Below, in pieces: positions 32,953 through 33,072 of a DNA stretch of 33,072 bases; within the stretch, counting starts at the first letter, position 1; each line of letters starts with the position of its first letter. This DNA comes from Rhodoferax ferrireducens (lineage in GTDB: Bacteria > Pseudomonadota > Gammaproteobacteria > Burkholderiales > Burkholderiaceae_C): NCBI RefSeq assembly GCF_003347515.1, contig NZ_QEII01000280.1, forward strand, positions 1-33,072, read 5' to 3'. A program made the translations under genes and the position numbers. The notes beneath the pieces were generated by a model that searched no databases, was not told the origin of the DNA, and saw only the letters and a list, made by a program, of their open reading frames with translations.

Positions 32953-33072
32953 CTCAAATCCAAGTGCAACACAGCGGTAGTTTATGGGATGGTTTGCGCT
33001 GAGTCTTCAAGCTTGGCAAGCCAGGCACTGTAGACCTCATACGGTGTGCACCAGTCCAGCGTTTTCCTGGGC
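32953..33072 (-). mobile_element. Right end of an IS30-type insertion sequence, continuing past the window
   Basis: The transposase tail at 32982 is followed on its 3' side by GTGTTGCACTTGGATTTGAG (minus strand, 32953-32972), placed and composed like an IS30-family terminal inverted repeat. The left end is outside the window, so the boundary is inferred from the break in the dispersed repeat. Confidence 0.5.
32982..33072 (-). CDS. IS30-family transposase, C-terminal fragment (partial at window edge)
   Basis: The last 29 residues of a minus-strand frame begin PRKTLDWCTPYEVY and end at a TAA at 32982. The RPRKTLxWxTPxEVY segment is the hallmark of the C-terminus of IS30-family DDE transposases. 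The rest of the gene runs beyond 33072, so completeness cannot be judged. Confidence 0.75.
   Translation of the reverse strand, partial: PRKTLDWCTPYEVYSAWLAKLEDSAQTIP

Overview
The window looks like chromosomal DNA from a high-GC betaproteobacterium, most likely family Comamonadaceae (Rhodoferax/Polaromonas-like). This is inferred from GC-rich coding with GTG/TTG starts, a DinB with a long insertion I associate with betaproteobacteria, dense c-di-GMP signalling genes, and four copies of a short dispersed repeat (ATAGCTACTTGCGC...GGGCTAGAGG) that I recognise from Comamonadaceae intergenic DNA. No rRNA, tRNA, CRISPR array or complete mobile element was seen; an IS30-type transposase tail enters at the right edge.

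Layout. 94-5852: a periplasmic-binding-domain/GGDEF fusion, then two near-identical ogt genes (DNA repair alkyltransferases) flanking a TonB-like protein with a repetitive linker and a DUF6544-type membrane-anchored protein. 5910-7047: an isochorismatase-fold hydrolase with Ser at the usual Cys position, and a conserved protein of unknown function. 7338-11398: a flavin monooxygenase with an excellent sigma-54 promoter and, about 110-170 bp upstream of it, an array of TGTCAC half-sites, followed by an AcoR-type sigma-54 activator. 11553-12946: three small genes (VOC protein, dodecin, zinc-ribbon/PH membrane protein). 12971-20326: a minus-strand operon of TonB-dependent receptor, periplasmic binding protein and a 1369-residue hybrid kinase/REC/Hpt/REC/GGDEF/EAL protein. 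20475-23248: LysE-type exporter, FAD oxidase (BBE type) and an SRPBCC protein. 23319-27743: phosphofructokinase, an OmpR-type two-component pair and an L-lactate dehydrogenase/2-hydroxy-acid oxidase. 27718-30396: a Pat-like acyl-CoA synthetase/GNAT fusion whose 3' end overlaps the oxidase gene tail to tail. 30495-32638: a UbiA-family prenyltransferase overlapping dinB (DNA polymerase IV). 32639-33072: decayed DNA with a tiny ORF, a repeat copy and the IS30 end.

How the parts may work together. The most interesting unit is 12971-20326: outer-membrane receptor, periplasmic binder and inner-membrane kinase/c-di-GMP enzyme are encoded in that order with gaps of 24 and 3 bp, suggesting one envelope-spanning relay from an external ligand to c-di-GMP. 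The single-protein binder/GGDEF fusion at the left end is a compact version of the same idea. The second regulatory circuit is the sigma-54 activator with its probable target monooxygenase, complete with promoter and enhancer candidates. Ligands, substrates and the activity of individual sites are inferred, not shown by the sequence.
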